A stretch of 64,000 nt of DNA from the NCBI RefSeq assembly GCF_001425785.1, contig NZ_LMDI01000018.1:1-64000 (forward strand). Reading direction: 5' to 3'. Positions within the stretch are counted from its first letter, which is position 1; every line of letters starts with the position of its first letter. Shown one piece after another: positions 45,332 through 54,213 of this stretch. The stretch is from Rhizobacter sp. Root1221. Lineage in GTDB: Bacteria; Pseudomonadota; Gammaproteobacteria; Burkholderiales; Burkholderiaceae_C. The notes under the pieces are model-generated. The model was not told the origin of the DNA. It ran no database searches and saw only the letters and a program-made list of their open reading frames with translations. A program made the translations under genes and the position numbers.

Positions 45332-47512
45332 ATGACCTTCTCACCACCCTTCGCCCACGCCCCTCGACGCCAGGTCCTGGCCCCTTCCGCCTGGCGGCCC
45401 ACCTCGCTGGACCGCCTGCTGATCGGCACGCCGCATTACCCGGAGCACGTCGACGACAGTTATCTCGAGCGCGATGCTGCGCGCATGGCCGAATGCGGCT
45501 TCAACGTGATCCGCCTGGCCGAGTTCGCCTGGCACCTGATGGAGCCGCGTGAAGGCGCCTTCGACTTCTCGCTCTTTGACCGCGCCATCGAGGTCTTCGC
45601 CCGCCACGGCATCTCGACGGTGATGTGCACGCCCACGGCCACGCCGCCCCGCTGGCTCACCATGGCCTACCCCGAGGTGCTGCGTGTCGACACCCATGGC
45701 CGTCCGGCCCGGCACGGCTCGCGCCAGCAGGCGGACACCACGAGCCCGGTGTACCGCGAGCACAGCCGCCGCATCACGCAGGCGATGGCGAACCACTACC
45801 GCGACCACCCGCACGTCATCGGCTGGCAGACCGACAACGAGCTCAACACCACCGCCTCGGAGTCGTACGCGCCCGGCACGGCGCGCGAATTCCGCCGCTA
45901 CCTGTCGGCCCGCTACCAGACCATCGCCGCCCTCAACCACGCCTGGGGCACCGACTTCTGGGCCCAGCGCTACGACAGCTTCGAGCAGGTCGACCTGCCG
46001 TTCGAGCTCGCCCCCTCGTTCGCCAACCCCACCCAGGTGCTGGACTACCACCGTTTCCTGGCCTGGGCCACCGCCGCGTTCCAGCACGACCAGGTCGCGA
46101 TCCTGCGTGCCACCAACCCCGGCTGGTTCATCTTCCACAACCTGGGCCAGTTGCGCGACATCGACTTCCGCGGCGAGTTCACCACCGACCTCGACTTCCT
46201 CGGCTACGACGTCTACCCCTTCCTCAAGGACGAGATCGAGCGCACCGGCTGCCATGCCCATCACCAGGCCTTCATGGCCGATGTGATGCGTGGCTACGCG
46301 GGCAACTTCATCGTGCCCGAGCAGCAGTCCGGGCTGGGCAGCCAACCGGGGTTCGCGACCCCGGTGCCCGAAGAAGGCGAGATGCAGCGCATGGCGATGT
46401 CATCGATCGCCCGCGGTGCCGATGGCGTGCTGTTCTTCCGCTGGCGGCCGGCGCACTTCGGCGCCGAGATCTACTGGAACGGCATCCTCGACCACGACGA
46501 CGTGCCGCGGCGCCGCTACGAGGAAGCCCGCCGTACCGGCACCACGCTGCAGCGCATCGGGTCACGCATCCTCGGCACCTCGGTGCGCATGGACGTGGGC
46601 ATCGCCGGTGCCGACTACGACAACCAGGAGGCCCACACCACCTACCCCCTGGGCCTGCCCTCGCCCCAGGGGGCCAGCCTGCCGTTGCACCGCCACTGCT
46701 TCGAGCAGGGCCTGCCCTGCGGCTTCCTGCACCCCGAAGACGACCTGTCGCGCCTCAAGGTCTTCTTCGTGCCGCACTGGGTGATCTGGAAGGACGAGTG
46801 GACCGAGCGCCTGGAGCGCTTCGCACGAGCCGGCGGCACGGTCATCATTGGCGCGAGAACCGGCACGCGCGACGCCAACAACCACGTCATCCGCGACACG
46901 GCGCCGGGCCGTTCGCTGTCGGCCCTGTGCGGCATCACGGTCGAAGAGTTCGGTTTGCTGCCGCCGCTGGACGGACTAGGGCTCACCGACAAGCTCAACC
47001 GGCCTGAAGGCGCCCTGGTGCTGCCCACGCGGCCCGCGGAATCGTCGCGACGCGCGCACCAGCTGCGCGTGGGCGATGCGGTGTTGCCTGCCGCGCATGC
47101 CTACGAACTCCTGAAGGTGCGCGACGATGCCGCCGACCAGGTGACGGTGGCCGGCCGCTGGGACACGCGCTTCGTTGCTGGCCAGCCGGCGATCACGATC
47201 CGGCGCGTGGGTGAGGGCCGCGTTGTCTACGTCGGCACCTACGTGACGGACGCGCTGGCGGCCCTGCTGCTCGACGCGGTGCTGGCCGACCTGCCGATCA
47301 AGCCGCTGCTGCCCCACGTGCCCGCGGGCGTCGAAGTGACGCTGCGCGAGGGCGAAGGGCGCAGCCTGCTGTTCATTCTCAACAGCCGGGCCGAGCCCGT
47401 GGTCGTACCCGACGTACCTGCCGGCCTGGAGTTGATGGGCGACCGGCCGCATGCGGCCGGGGCGCTGAGGCTTTCCGCCTATGGCTGCGCCGTGATCCAG
47501 GTCTCGCCATAG
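45332..47512 (+). CDS. GH42 beta-galactosidase
   Basis: The 726-residue glycoside hydrolase of family 42 releases beta-linked galactose by a retaining mechanism. Acid/base Glu170 lies in WQTDNE and nucleophile Glu330 in VPEQQSG. The N-terminal TIM barrel (about 25-410), a trimerisation domain (about 415-630; VVFVPHWVIWKDE-like FFVPHWVIWKDEW) and a C-terminal small beta domain (about 660-726) follow the family order. No signal peptide, so it acts on imported sugar. It ends the LacI-controlled operon; a strong hairpin follows at 47537. Confidence 0.94.
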   Translation: MTFSPPFAHAPRRQVLAPSAWRPTSLDRLLIGTPHYPEHVDDSYLERDAARMAECGFNVIRLAEFAWHLMEPREGAFDFSLFDRAIEVFARHGISTVMCTPTATPPRWLTMAYPEVLRVDTHGRPARHGSRQQADTTSPVYREHSRRITQAMANHYRDHPHVIGWQTDNELNTTASESYAPGTAREFRRYLSARYQTIAALNHAWGTDFWAQRYDSFEQVDLPFELAPSFANPTQVLDYHRFLAWATAAFQHDQVAILRATNPGWFIFHNLGQLRDIDFRGEFTTDLDFLGYDVYPFLKDEIERTGCHAHHQAFMADVMRGYAGNFIVPEQQSGLGSQPGFATPVPEEGEMQRMAMSSIARGADGVLFFRWRPAHFGAEIYWNGILDHDDVPRRRYEEARRTGTTLQRIGSRILGTSVRMDVGIAGADYDNQEAHTTYPLGLPSPQGASLPLHRHCFEQGLPCGFLHPEDDLSRLKVFFVPHWVIWKDEWTERLERFARAGGTVIIGARTGTRDANNHVIRDTAPGRSLSALCGITVEEFGLLPPLDGLGLTDKLNRPEGALVLPTRPAESSRRAHQLRVGDAVLPAAHAYELLKVRDDAADQVTVAGRWDTRFVAGQPAITIRRVGEGRVVYVGTYVTDALAALLLDAVLADLPIKPLLPHVPAGVEVTLREGEGRSLLFILNSRAEPVVVPDVPAGLELMGDRPHAAGALRLSAYGCAVIQVSP

Positions 47513-47536
47513 CGGGCCATCCAAAAGGTCTGCTGC

Positions 47537-47564
47537 GCGAAGGCCGCCCGAGGGCGGCCTTCGC
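47537..47564. terminator. Bidirectional hairpin terminator
   Basis: GCGAAGGCCGCCC (47537-47549) and GGGCGGCCTTCGC (47552-47564) form a 13-bp perfect inverted repeat, with the innermost pair opened to make a CGAG loop. It lies between the convergent beta-galactosidase and outer-membrane-factor genes and can serve both. No long T-tract is present. Confidence 0.75.
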
Positions 47565-47569
47565 ACCAA

Positions 47570-48976
47570 TCACTTCGCCTCGGCCGGCTCCGTCCAGCCA
47601 CCACCGAGCGCCTTGTACAGCGTCACGAGGTTCTGCACCTGCGCGGCCTGCACTTGCACGACGGCCTGCTGGGCCGTGAACAGCGAACGCTGGGCGTCCA
47701 GCACGTCGAGGTAACTCGCCGCGCCGTTGCGGTAGCGCAGGTCGGCGAGCTTGAAGCGGGTTTCCTCGGCGCGGGTGACCGCGGCCTGGGCCCGTGCCTG
47801 CTCGTCGAGCGTGGCGCGGCCGGCGAGCGCATCGGCCACCTCGCGGAACGCGGTCTGCACCGACTTCTCGTACTGCGCCACCGCGATCTCGCGGTTGACC
47901 TTCGCCACGTCGAGGTTGGCCTTGTTGCGGCCCGCATCGAAGATGGGCAGCACGATGGTCGGCGTGAAGCTCCAGGCGCCGCTGCCACTCTTGAAGAGGC
48001 CCGACAGCTCGGTGCTGGCCGTGCCCGCGCTGGCGGTCAGCGAGATGCGCGGGAAAAACGCCGCCCGGGCCGCGCCGATGTTTGCGTTCGCGGCGATCAG
48101 CGCCTGCTCGGCCTGGCGCACGTCCGGACGCTGCGCGAGCACCTCGGACGGAACACCCGCCGGCAGGTCGGCCACGAGGCCCTGGCCGGTCAACTCGAGG
48201 CCGGCCGGCAGCCCGTCGGGGATGCCCTGGCCCAGCAGCAGCACGAGCGCGTTTTCGTCGAGCGCGCGCTGGCGCGTCTGCTGCGCAAGCGACACCCTCG
48301 CCGATTCGAGCAGCGACTCGCCCTGGCGGAAGTCGAGTTCCGAGGCCGCACCGCCCTCGAACTTCAGCTTCGTCAACTTGAACGACTCCTCGCGGGTCTC
48401 GAGCGTCTGCTGCGTGACCTTCAGCAGCAGGTCGTCGGCCAGCAGCGTGTAGTACGCGTTGGCCACCGAAGCGATCAGGCTCATCTGCACCGACTTGCGC
48501 GCTTCCTCGGTGCCGAAGTACTGCGCGAGGGCCGCATCGCTCAGGCTGCGCACCCGGCCGAACAGGTCGAGTTCGTACGCGGAGACCTGCAGGCCCACCG
48601 TGTACAGCGACTCGACACCGGAGTTCTGCCGCTGCGCCGTCATGCCGGCGTTGACCGTGGGGAGACGGTCCGCCCGCCTGACGCCGTAGGTGGCACGCGC
48701 CTGCTCGATGTTGAGCACCGCGACCCGCAGGTCGCGGTTGTTCTTCAGCGCGATCTCGATCAGCTGCTTGAGCCGTGCGTCCGCGAAGTACGACTGCCAT
48801 GCGATCCCGGTGGCCGGCGTGGTGCCGGCCGCCGGTGCGCTGGCGCCGACCGCGGGGTACGCGGCGGCCACGGGGGCGGCCGGGCGTTCATACGTGGGTG
48901 CCATCGACGCACAGGCGCCGAGCATCGCGAGGACCGCGGCCGCAGCCACGGTTTTCATCAGGTGCCGCTCACTCAT
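47570..48976 (-). CDS. RND efflux outer-membrane factor (OprM/NodT family lipoprotein)
   Basis: The 468-residue TolC-like channel protein has a lipoprotein signal (lipobox LGAC, Cys near residue 23). The two outer-membrane-efflux repeats of the family (coiled helices with IALKNNRDLRVAVLNIEQAR in the first half and EKSVQTAFREVADALAGRAT in the second) are visible. ATG 48976 is chosen for AAGGAGG upstream. It overlaps the RND pump gene by 8 bp and is the third gene of the efflux operon. Confidence 0.95.
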   Translation of the reverse strand: MSERHLMKTVAAAAVLAMLGACASMAPTYERPAAPVAAAYPAVGASAPAAGTTPATGIAWQSYFADARLKQLIEIALKNNRDLRVAVLNIEQARATYGVRRADRLPTVNAGMTAQRQNSGVESLYTVGLQVSAYELDLFGRVRSLSDAALAQYFGTEEARKSVQMSLIASVANAYYTLLADDLLLKVTQQTLETREESFKLTKLKFEGGAASELDFRQGESLLESARVSLAQQTRQRALDENALVLLLGQGIPDGLPAGLELTGQGLVADLPAGVPSEVLAQRPDVRQAEQALIAANANIGAARAAFFPRISLTASAGTASTELSGLFKSGSGAWSFTPTIVLPIFDAGRNKANLDVAKVNREIAVAQYEKSVQTAFREVADALAGRATLDEQARAQAAVTRAEETRFKLADLRYRNGAASYLDVLDAQRSLFTAQQAVVQVQAAQVQNLVTLYKALGGGWTEPAEAK

Positions 48977-51900
48977 GCGAGCCTCCTTGGGCCAGCGCGG
49001 GCGTGCTGCCGTCATCGGTTTCGTGGGCGTACTTCTTCCGTTGGCGTTCGCTGCCCTTGAAGAGGCGGCGCACCACCACGAAGAAGATGGGGACGAACAG
49101 CACCGCCAGCACCGTGGCGCTGATCATGCCGCTCATCACACCGGTGCCGATGGCACGTTGGCCGGCGGACCCGGCGCCACTGGCCACCACCAGCGGCATC
49201 ACGCCGAGGATGAACGCGAGCGACGTCATGATGATGGGGCGAAAGCGCAGGTGGGCGGCTTCGAGCGTGGCCTCGACGAGGTCTCGTCCCTGGGCGTGCA
49301 GGTCTTTCGCGAACTCGATGATCAGCACCGCGTTTTTCGCGGACAGCCCGATGATGGTGATCAGGCCCACCTTGAAGTACACGTCGTTCGACATGCCGGC
49401 GATGGTGCCGCCGAGCAGCACCCCGAGCACCCCGAGCGGCACCACCAGGATCACCGCGAGCGGAATGGACCAGCTCTCGTACAGCGCCGCGAGGCACAGG
49501 AACACCGCGAGCAGCGAGAACGCGAACAGGATCACGGCTTGCGAGCCCGACAGCTTCTCTTCCCGCGACTGGCCCGTCCACTCGAACGCGAACCCGGCCG
49601 GCAGCCGGGCCGCGAGGGCTTCCATCTCGTCCATCGCGTCACCGCTGCTGAAGCCCTTGGCGGCCTCACCGGTGATGCGCATCGTGGGGTAGCCGTTGTA
49701 GCGGATGGTCTGCATCGGGCCCGTCACCCACCGGGTGGTCGCGAAGGCTGACAGCGGCACTGCCTGGCCCCTCGTGTTGACCGCGTTGATGCGCAGCAGG
49801 TCGTCCGGTTGCATCCGCGTGGGGGCGTCGGCCTGCACCACCACCCGCTGCAGGCGGCCGGCGTTCGGGAAGTCGTTCACGTACGTCGAACCGAGGGCCG
49901 TGGAGATGGCCGCGTTGACCGAGTCGAACGGCACACCCAGCGCACTGGCCTTGTCGCGGTCGATGTCGAGCTGCAGCTGGGGCGCGTCCTCCAGGCCGTC
50001 GGGCCGGACGCCGGTGAGCTTCGGGCTCTTCGATGCCATGCCGAGCAGCTGGTTGCGGGCGACAAGCAGGGCCTCGTGGCCGTTGCCGCCGCGGTCTTGC
50101 AGGCGGAAGTTGAAGCCGGAGCCGGTGCCCAGTTCGGGAATCGGGGGCGGGCTCAGCGGGTAGATGAACGCGTCCTTCACACCCATCAACGCACCGAACG
50201 CGCGGCCGGCGATGCCCTGGGCCGAGTGCGCCTGGCCTTCGCGCTCCTTCCAGTCTTTCAGCGTGATGAACCCGAGCGCGGCGTTCTGGCCGGTACCCGA
50301 GAAGCTGAAGCCCAGCACACTGACCATGCTCTGGATCTCAGGCTGCTTGAGCATGTAGCCCTCGACCTGTTTCATCACGTCGAGCGTCCGGTTCTGCGTG
50401 GCGCCCGGCGGCAGCTGGACGTTCACGAGCATGGTGCCCTGGTCTTCCGCAGGCAGGAAGGACGTGGGCATGCGCGACACGAGCAGCACCACCACACCGA
50501 TGATGGCAGCGTAGATCACGAGGTAACGCGCGGCGCGGCGCAACAGCTTGGCGATGAAGCTCTCGTAGCTCTTGGCGGTGCGCGAGAAGCCGCGGTTGAA
50601 CCAGCCGAAGAAGCCGGTCTTCTCGTGGTGGTGGCCGGCCTCGACGGGCTTGAGCAGCGTGGCACACAGCGCGGGAGTCAGCGACAACGCCATGAAGGCG
50701 GAGAACAGGATGGACGTGACCATCACCGCCGAGAACTGGCGGTAGATGTTGCCCACCGCGCCGCCGAAGAAGGCGAGCGGGATGAACACCGACACCAGCA
50801 CCACGGTGATGCCGATGATCGCGCCGGAGATCTGCCCCATGGCCTTTCGGGTGGCCGCAAGCGGTGACAGGCCTTCCTCGCTCATGATGCGTTCGACGTT
50901 CTCGACGACCACGATCGCGTCGTCCACCACGATGCCGATCACGAGCACCATGCCGAACATCGTCAGCACGTTGATCGAGAAGCCCATCGCGAGCAGCACC
51001 GAGAACGTGCCCAGCAGCGTGATGGGCACCACCACGGTGGGAATCACCGTGTAGCGGAAGTTCTGCAGGAACAGGTACATCACGAGGAACACGAGCACGA
51101 CGGCCTCGATCAGTGTCTCGACCACCTGCTTGATGGAGATGTCGACGAAACGCGAGCTGTCGTACGGGATCGTGTACTTCACGCCCTGCGGGAAGTACTT
51201 CTGCAGCTCGTCGAGCCGTGCGCGCACGGCCTTCGCCGTGGCCAGCGCGTTGCCGGAGGGGGCGAGCTGCACGCCGATGCCGGTGGACGGCTCGCCGTTC
51301 AGGCGGGCCGACGTGGCGTAGGCCTGCGCGCCGAGTTCCACGCGGGCCACGTCCTTGACACGCACGGTGGAGCCGTCGGCGTTGGCACGCACCACGACGT
51401 TGTTGAACTGTTCGACGGTGCTGAGCTGGCCCTTCACGACCACGGTGGCGAAGATGGACTGGCCGGCCACGTTGGGCAGGTCACCGATGGTGCCGGACGA
51501 CACCTGGGCGTTCTGCGTCCGCAACGCGCTGACGACGTCCGCCGTCGACAAGTTGAAGCCGACGAGCTTGGCCGGGTCGATCCAGATGCGCATGGCCCGT
51601 TCGGTGCCGAACAGCTGGGCCTGGCCCACACCGGCGATGCGCTGGATTTCCGGCAGCACGTTGCGCGACGCGTAGTCGCCGAGGGCGATGGGGTTGTACG
51701 CCGGGTTGTCGGATGACAGGATCGCGAACAGCAGGAAGTTGGCGCGTGACTTGTCGACACGCACACCCTGCTGCGTCACCGCGGCCGGCAGGCGCGGCGT
51801 GGCGCGGCCGAGGCGGTTCTGCACGTCCACCTGCGCCAGGTCGGGGTTGGTGCCCGGCTGGAAGCTGAGCGTGATCGACCCGGTGCCGTCCGCCTGCGCG

Positions 51901-52142
51901 ACGGACTCCATGTAGATCAGGCCGGGAGAACCGTTCATCTCGCGTTCGATGACGCTGAGCACGGCGTCTTCGAGCACCTGCGCGGAGGCGCCCGGGTAGG
52001 CGGTGGACACCACGATCGACGGCGGTGCTACCGGCGGGTACTGCGCGATGGGCAACTGCGTGATCGACACCGCGCCCATCACGAGGATGAACAGGGCGAT
52101 CACCCACGCAAAGATGGGGCGGTCGATGAAAAACTTGGCCAT
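48969..52142 (-). CDS. RND multidrug efflux pump, HAE1 family (AcrB/MexB-like)
   Basis: The 1057-residue inner-membrane proton antiporter trimer has twelve membrane segments with two large periplasmic loops. N-terminal MAKFFIDRPIFAWVIALFI, TM4 proton-relay GIVVDDAIVVVENVERIM (double Asp) and TM10 FKVGLITIIGLSAKNAVLII are hallmarks of AcrB. It lies 12 bp after the adaptor gene. A tripartite pump with the neighbouring genes is certain by context; the substrate range is not readable. Confidence 0.97.
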   Translation of the reverse strand: MAKFFIDRPIFAWVIALFILVMGAVSITQLPIAQYPPVAPPSIVVSTAYPGASAQVLEDAVLSVIEREMNGSPGLIYMESVAQADGTGSITLSFQPGTNPDLAQVDVQNRLGRATPRLPAAVTQQGVRVDKSRANFLLFAILSSDNPAYNPIALGDYASRNVLPEIQRIAGVGQAQLFGTERAMRIWIDPAKLVGFNLSTADVVSALRTQNAQVSSGTIGDLPNVAGQSIFATVVVKGQLSTVEQFNNVVVRANADGSTVRVKDVARVELGAQAYATSARLNGEPSTGIGVQLAPSGNALATAKAVRARLDELQKYFPQGVKYTIPYDSSRFVDISIKQVVETLIEAVVLVFLVMYLFLQNFRYTVIPTVVVPITLLGTFSVLLAMGFSINVLTMFGMVLVIGIVVDDAIVVVENVERIMSEEGLSPLAATRKAMGQISGAIIGITVVLVSVFIPLAFFGGAVGNIYRQFSAVMVTSILFSAFMALSLTPALCATLLKPVEAGHHHEKTGFFGWFNRGFSRTAKSYESFIAKLLRRAARYLVIYAAIIGVVVLLVSRMPTSFLPAEDQGTMLVNVQLPPGATQNRTLDVMKQVEGYMLKQPEIQSMVSVLGFSFSGTGQNAALGFITLKDWKEREGQAHSAQGIAGRAFGALMGVKDAFIYPLSPPPIPELGTGSGFNFRLQDRGGNGHEALLVARNQLLGMASKSPKLTGVRPDGLEDAPQLQLDIDRDKASALGVPFDSVNAAISTALGSTYVNDFPNAGRLQRVVVQADAPTRMQPDDLLRINAVNTRGQAVPLSAFATTRWVTGPMQTIRYNGYPTMRITGEAAKGFSSGDAMDEMEALAARLPAGFAFEWTGQSREEKLSGSQAVILFAFSLLAVFLCLAALYESWSIPLAVILVVPLGVLGVLLGGTIAGMSNDVYFKVGLITIIGLSAKNAVLIIEFAKDLHAQGRDLVEATLEAAHLRFRPIIMTSLAFILGVMPLVVASGAGSAGQRAIGTGVMSGMISATVLAVLFVPIFFVVVRRLFKGSERQRKKYAHETDDGSTPALAQGGSHE

Positions 52143-52154
52143 GGGTCGGGTCCC

Positions 52155-53423
52155 TTACTGCGCGGACGCGGCCGAGGCGGCAGGTGCGGGCGCAGATGCC
52201 GGCGCGGCGCCGGATGCTGCCTGGGCGGGCGCGCTGGCGCCCTTGCTCCAGGGCACCGGCTTGACGGGTGCCCCCGGCACCATCATCTTCTGGAACCCTT
52301 CGACGATGACCTGCTCGCCCGGTTTCAGGCCGCCCTGGACCACCCAGTTCGTGCCCTGGCCTGAACCGATCTTCACGGGGCGCGACGCGGGTTTGCCGTC
52401 GGCACCGACGACCAGCACGGTGTCGCCCTGGCTGCCGCGGGTCACCGCCTGCTGCGGGATCAGGATGCCGGCGGGCAGTTCGGCTTGCGCGAGGCGCACG
52501 CGCACGTACTGGCCGGGCAGCAGCAAGCCGTCCGGATTCGGCACTTCCGCCCGCAGCGTGATCTGGCCCGACGTGCTGTCCACTGTCAGGTCGGAGAACA
52601 GCAGCTTGCCCTGGCGCGGCAGTTCGGTGCCGTCGTCCAGCACCACCCGCACCGCCACGGCGCCTTCACCGGCGCTGCGCAACTGGCCGGCCTGCATGGC
52701 CTTGCGCAGGCGCAGCACGTCGTTGGTGGACTGGGTGAAGTTCACGTAGACCATGTTGGTCTGCTGCACCAGCGCCAGCTGCGTGGCTTCCGACGCGCTG
52801 ACGAGCGCCCCTTCGGTGACCAGCGCGCGGCCGATGCGGCCCGAGATGGGCGCGGTGACACTGGCGTAACCCAGGTTGATGCGGGCGGACGTGACGGCGG
52901 CCTTGGCGGAGGCCACGTCGGCCTCGCCTTGTTTCTGCGCGGCGACGACGTTGATGTAGTCCTGCTTGCTGACGGCGTTCGCCTCGGCCAGCGGCTTGTA
53001 CCGCTCGGCCTGGGCGGCCGCCTGCGTCAGGTTCGCCTGGGCCTTGGCCAGCGACGCCTGGGCGCTCTCGAGCGTGGCCTGGTACGGCGCCGCGTCGATC
53101 TGGAACAGCGCCTGGCCGGCCTTCACTTCGGACCCTTCACGGAACAGCCGCTTCTGCACGACCCCATTGACGCGAGCGCGCACTTGCGCGGTTCGCAAGG
53201 CCTCTACACGGCCGGGGAGTTCGGTCTGCAATTCGATGGCCTGTTCAGCGATGGTGACCACCCCGACCTCCGGCGGCGGCATGCCGCCGCCCGGGCGGAC
53301 GCCCTGGGCGGCTCCGTCCTTGGCGCCACACGCAGCCAGCAGGATGGCGAGGGAAGCGGCGGTGGCGATGCCCCCCGCCCGCAAGACAACAGAGGGAGCC
53401 AAGACGTTTTGCAACGCAGCCAT
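52155..53423 (-). CDS. RND efflux periplasmic adaptor (AcrA/MexA-like lipoprotein)
   Basis: The 422-residue membrane-fusion lipoprotein has lipobox LAAC (ILLAACGAKDG). Order: lipoyl half-motifs (LPGRVEALRTAQVRARVNGV; SVTAPISGRIGRALVTEGAL), a helical hairpin between them, a beta-barrel and a membrane-proximal domain, then an Ala/Pro-rich tail. ATG 53423 is preceded by GGAAGG. Its promoter overlaps the AcrR-type operator at 53536, so the operon is controlled by the divergent TetR gene. Confidence 0.95.
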   Translation of the reverse strand: MAALQNVLAPSVVLRAGGIATAASLAILLAACGAKDGAAQGVRPGGGMPPPEVGVVTIAEQAIELQTELPGRVEALRTAQVRARVNGVVQKRLFREGSEVKAGQALFQIDAAPYQATLESAQASLAKAQANLTQAAAQAERYKPLAEANAVSKQDYINVVAAQKQGEADVASAKAAVTSARINLGYASVTAPISGRIGRALVTEGALVSASEATQLALVQQTNMVYVNFTQSTNDVLRLRKAMQAGQLRSAGEGAVAVRVVLDDGTELPRQGKLLFSDLTVDSTSGQITLRAEVPNPDGLLLPGQYVRVRLAQAELPAGILIPQQAVTRGSQGDTVLVVGADGKPASRPVKIGSGQGTNWVVQGGLKPGEQVIVEGFQKMMVPGAPVKPVPWSKGASAPAQAASGAAPASAPAPAASAASAQ

Positions 53424-53535
53424 GCGAAACCTTCCGGGAAAAGCGCCCATGGTGGGCGCTGACAGTGAGGAGAATGTGAGGCAAGGGGAACCACCGATTG
53501 AAAAACCGGGGTTCCAGAGCCGGCGTGCGTTAGTA

Positions 53536-53559
53536 TACATACATCGCTGTATGTATGTA
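53536..53559. promoter_or_regulatory. AcrR-type operator
   Basis: A 24-bp palindrome with half-sites TACATACAT (53536-53544) and ATGTATGTA (53551-53559) around six bases CGCTGT. The half-sites and spacing are the same as the well-known E. coli AcrR operator, which has the same nonamers around a different six-base centre. It lies between the divergent RND operon and the TetR/AcrR-family gene and should control both. Confidence 0.85.
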
Positions 53560-53592
53560 AGCGACGCAACGAACGATGGGTCGGAACGAGAC

Positions 53593-54213
53593 ATGGTACG
53601 GAGAACGAAGGAAGAGGCGCAGGAAACCCGCAATCGCATCCTGGATGCGGCCGAACGGGTGTTCCAGGACCGGGGTGTCTCCCGCACGTCCCTGAACGAG
53701 ATTGCGCTGGCGGCGGGGGTGACCCGCGGTGCGATCTACTGGCACTTCCAGGACAAGGCCGACCTCTTCAACGCGATGCTGGAGCGGGTCACGCTGCCGT
53801 TCGAGGACGCCATCAGGCGCCCCGACGATGCCGGCGCGGGGCCGCTCGACGTGATGCGCGAGACCTTCAGCGCAGCCATGCAGAAGACCGTCAACGACCC
53901 TCAGGTGCGCCGTGTGTTCGAGATCGCCACGCACAAGGTCGAATACGTGGGTGAAACCCGGGCCGTGCGCGACCGCCACCTGGCCGTGCGCAACGAGATG
54001 CACGAGCACATGACGCGCCGCATCGGGCTGGCGATGGCACGGGGCCAGCTGGCCAAGCGCGTCTCGGCGGAAACGGCCGCCTTCGGCTTGCACGCGTTGA
54101 TCGACGGCCTGATCCAGAACTGGATGCTGGACCCCGAGGCCTTCGATCTCCTGGTCGTGGGTGAGCAGGTGCTCGACACCTACCTGGCCGGCCTTGCCGT
54201 CACGACACCGTGA
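53593..54213 (+). CDS. TetR-family efflux repressor (AcrR-like)
   Basis: The protein has 206 residues. The TetR helix-turn-helix is in RTKEEAQETRNRILDAAERV and GVTRGAIYWHFQDKADLF; a C-terminal TetR_C_2/AcrR-type ligand domain follows (about 85-200). The recognition helix GVTRGAIYWHF resembles AcrR/TtgR, and an AcrR-type operator lies 34 bp upstream. It most likely represses the RND operon until a toxic hydrophobic ligand binds. Its stop overlaps the convergent hybrid-kinase stop by 14 bp. Confidence 0.94.
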   Translation: MVRRTKEEAQETRNRILDAAERVFQDRGVSRTSLNEIALAAGVTRGAIYWHFQDKADLFNAMLERVTLPFEDAIRRPDDAGAGPLDVMRETFSAAMQKTVNDPQVRRVFEIATHKVEYVGETRAVRDRHLAVRNEMHEHMTRRIGLAMARGQLAKRVSAETAAFGLHALIDGLIQNWMLDPEAFDLLVVGEQVLDTYLAGLAVTTP

